64,000 nt of DNA from Diadema setosum (Eukaryota > Echinodermata > Echinoidea > Diadematoida > Diadematidae): contig NC_092693.1 of assembly GCF_964275005.1 (NCBI RefSeq), positions 20,885,706 through 20,949,705 on the forward strand, written 5' to 3'. Position numbers and translations under genes: made by a program. The notes under the pieces were generated by a model. It ran no database searches. It was not told the origin of the DNA and saw only the letters and a list, made by a program, of their open reading frames with translations. Shown piece by piece: positions 62,455 through 64,000 of the stretch (its first letter is position 1; each line of letters begins with the position of its first letter).

Positions 62455-62710
62455 GTTTGTTTGTTTGTTCATTTCCATCTGTGAAGATGGCTGGATAGCC
62501 CATATTCAGCTATGCTAAGCTGGTCTTCCATGGGGTCCAGTTGGATGTGAGGTGGGACCACTTCACCGGGTTAAACACCCTGCTCTTTGCGATGAATGAA
62601 TGAAGCGGGTTCTTTTACGTGCATGAGTTGTTACTCTCTCATACACGGGACCTCCATTTTATGTCCTATCCGAGGTGCTTGAAGCTGTTTCAACGTGAAA
62701 TGATTCGTAT
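62455..62710. mobile_element. SINE/LINE-like repeat tail
   Basis: ggctggatagcccatattca...agctggtc...ggtgggaccacttcaccggg matches, in reverse, the body of the SINE at 21600-21715. It is followed by ttcttttacgtgc...acacgggacctccattttatgtcctatccgag, a block common in dispersed repeats of marine invertebrates. The ends are approximate. Confidence 0.5.
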
Positions 62711-62970
62711 GATAGCTTAGATACGGTCGTAACCAAGTGATGGTCACGTGACTCACAAAGATGATCGTTTTACGCCTCTATGCGACTTTATTATGTAGGC
62801 TGTTTGGTCTGGCGGACAACCACAAAGGGTGATTCGCGCATCAGAGGTAACTTAACTCAAAGGTTATTGCAGCATTACATGCATGGGAATGATGCTGGCT
62901 TTTCATAGATTGTAGAAGAGAAGAAAGATGAATTTCCACTGGTAATACAAAGGTCTTACATCAAAATTAA

Positions 62971-63483
62971 AGGGATGATGAAGTATTGGTTGAGGTGAGG
63001 ATTCAGCTTGTAACTTTTTGCGGGATACGTATACAAGAAACCACTTATGAAACGTTAAAGAGTATGCAATTCAAAGAGGAATTCAAACTTTATTTGATGA
63101 AAATTGGTTTTGAAATAGCTGAGATATCCAAAAAAAAACAACAACAACAACAACAAAAAAAACAACAACACCGTAGTGAAACAAAGCGATCCTAATAAAT
63201 GATGGGTCCCATCTTTTTTAGAATCGATTTGTTTTGGATAACCCAGCCGTTATTAAACCAGCAAAATGAAGAGCTTGCTTCCAAAACTCGCTAACTCCAT
63301 CATTTTCAATGAATTTAGCGCCTTTTGGAAACAAGCTCTTCAAATACACTTTGAAATCATCTTAGAATTAAATGCTCTTTCATATTCAACAAGACGTTTC
63401 TAATTATCTATTAAAAAAAAGAAATCCGTCAAAAACGGTTGAAACCTATAAAGCCCCATCTCAACCGAACCTTTACCATTCCT
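62971..63483. mobile_element. TTAA-flanked MITE (513 bp)
   Basis: TTAA at 62967-62970 and 63484-63487 bounds inverted termini agggatgatgaagtattggttgag and ctcaaccgaacctttaccattcct. The inner part also folds: gcaaaatgaagagcttgcttcc pairs roughly with ggaaacaagctcttcaaat. The TTAA duplication suggests mobilisation by a piggyBac-type transposase. A CAA-rich run lies at 63139-63170. Confidence 0.7.
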
Positions 63484-63574
63484 TTAAGTTCAGCCGTGCT
63501 TCCTCTCTGAGAAATAATGCTTGCTTTAATATATCTCCTCAAACATCATGATCGAGTGTTTTGTCATTGATTTT

Positions 63575-63668
63575 CAAGGACTAATAATTTGTTCTCGGCC
63601 AATCAGATGCAAGGATTTCAGTAGCTAAAATCAGTTGTCAGTGACTGACAAGTTTAATGAAACGCTGC
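63575..63668. mobile_element. Decayed relative of the 49812-49990 MITE
   Basis: ccaatcagatgcaaggattt (63599-63618) and gacaagtttaatgaaacgct (63647-63666) match blocks of the intact copy. Only part of the element is left. Confidence 0.5.
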
Positions 63669-64000
63669 CTTGAATGACTACACAACTAGGGGAAAAAAGT
63701 ACCTTATTGTCTAGGGGCACTATACCGGAGGGGGCCGTGGAACAAGGGGACTGCAACCCCCCCCCCCCACACACACACACACACACAACACACATTAGAC
63801 TCGTTAAAAATGCAAAAGATTGGAAAAAATCTGAAAGAATTCCACCCGGAAATTCTTCAAGTTTGACAATTATCACCCAAGTGTGAGTGAATAAACTTAT
63901 TCTGCCGGTCAGCGATTCTGAGGTGGATACTAAAGAGAACTTGTGAAAAGCAAGGGTGAGTGAGAGTCAAGTACAAAAGCGCAGGACTATACACTTTCAA
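63669..64000. other. Window end; C-run and (CA)n microsatellite
   Basis: A C-run and (CA)n tract occupy 63757-63793. No gene was recognised. Confidence 0.5.

Overview
The window is animal nuclear DNA: about 37-40 percent GC by eye, intron-split genes with GT-AG boundaries, many microsatellites and dense small transposons. Four protein-coding loci can be read. A marine invertebrate deuterostome, probably an echinoderm, fits best, because of a secreted multi-exon avidin-like gene, pearl/TSP-like tandem-core elements and foldback repeats of iterated units. The assignment is inference; nothing in the window names the species.

Layout. (1) 1-8050: part of a SLC7-type heteromeric amino-acid transporter gene on the + strand. 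Exons are at 1407-1890, 6593-6770 and 7353-7417. The exon that must follow the first one lies on the opposite strand at 3869-3994, bracketed by two copies of one small palindrome. Exons for the middle transmembrane segments were not found. (2) 11049-39399, minus strand: an apparently complete 14-exon TANGO6 (RTP1-like) gene with every splice phase matching, predicting 1246 residues. Its end is followed by about four tandem ~184-bp copies of the terminal exon. Its introns hold two pearl-like elements, a hAT-like element, a tRNA-derived SINE, a pogo-like MITE, a 4.4-kb long inverted-repeat element and a pair of inverted GGCCGCCAT-rich repeats. (3) 40150-51240: no host gene recognised. It holds a decayed LINE split by an 11-bp-TSD MITE and by a palindrome carrying a tRNA-like head, a perfect 101-bp palindrome, a GAGACGTCTC-rich MITE, a foldback MITE, telomere-like repeats and an AAT array. 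(4) 51372-54593, plus strand: a five-exon secreted avidin-like gene with a signal peptide, a His-rich linker and nearly all biotin-contact residues. (5) 58774-61048, minus strand: a two-exon riboflavin transporter (SLC52A/RFVT). (6) 61049-64000: upstream DNA with a SINE/LINE-like tail and a TTAA-flanked MITE.

The genes are unrelated housekeeping or secreted functions with no operon logic. Avidin (biotin binding) and SLC52A (riboflavin uptake) both handle B vitamins and sit about 4 kb apart tail to tail, probably by chance. The strongest unexplained signals are the inverted SLC7 exon between palindromes, the tandem TANGO6 terminal-exon array, the perfect palindrome at 43078-43178 and the large inverted-repeat elements inside TANGO6 introns.
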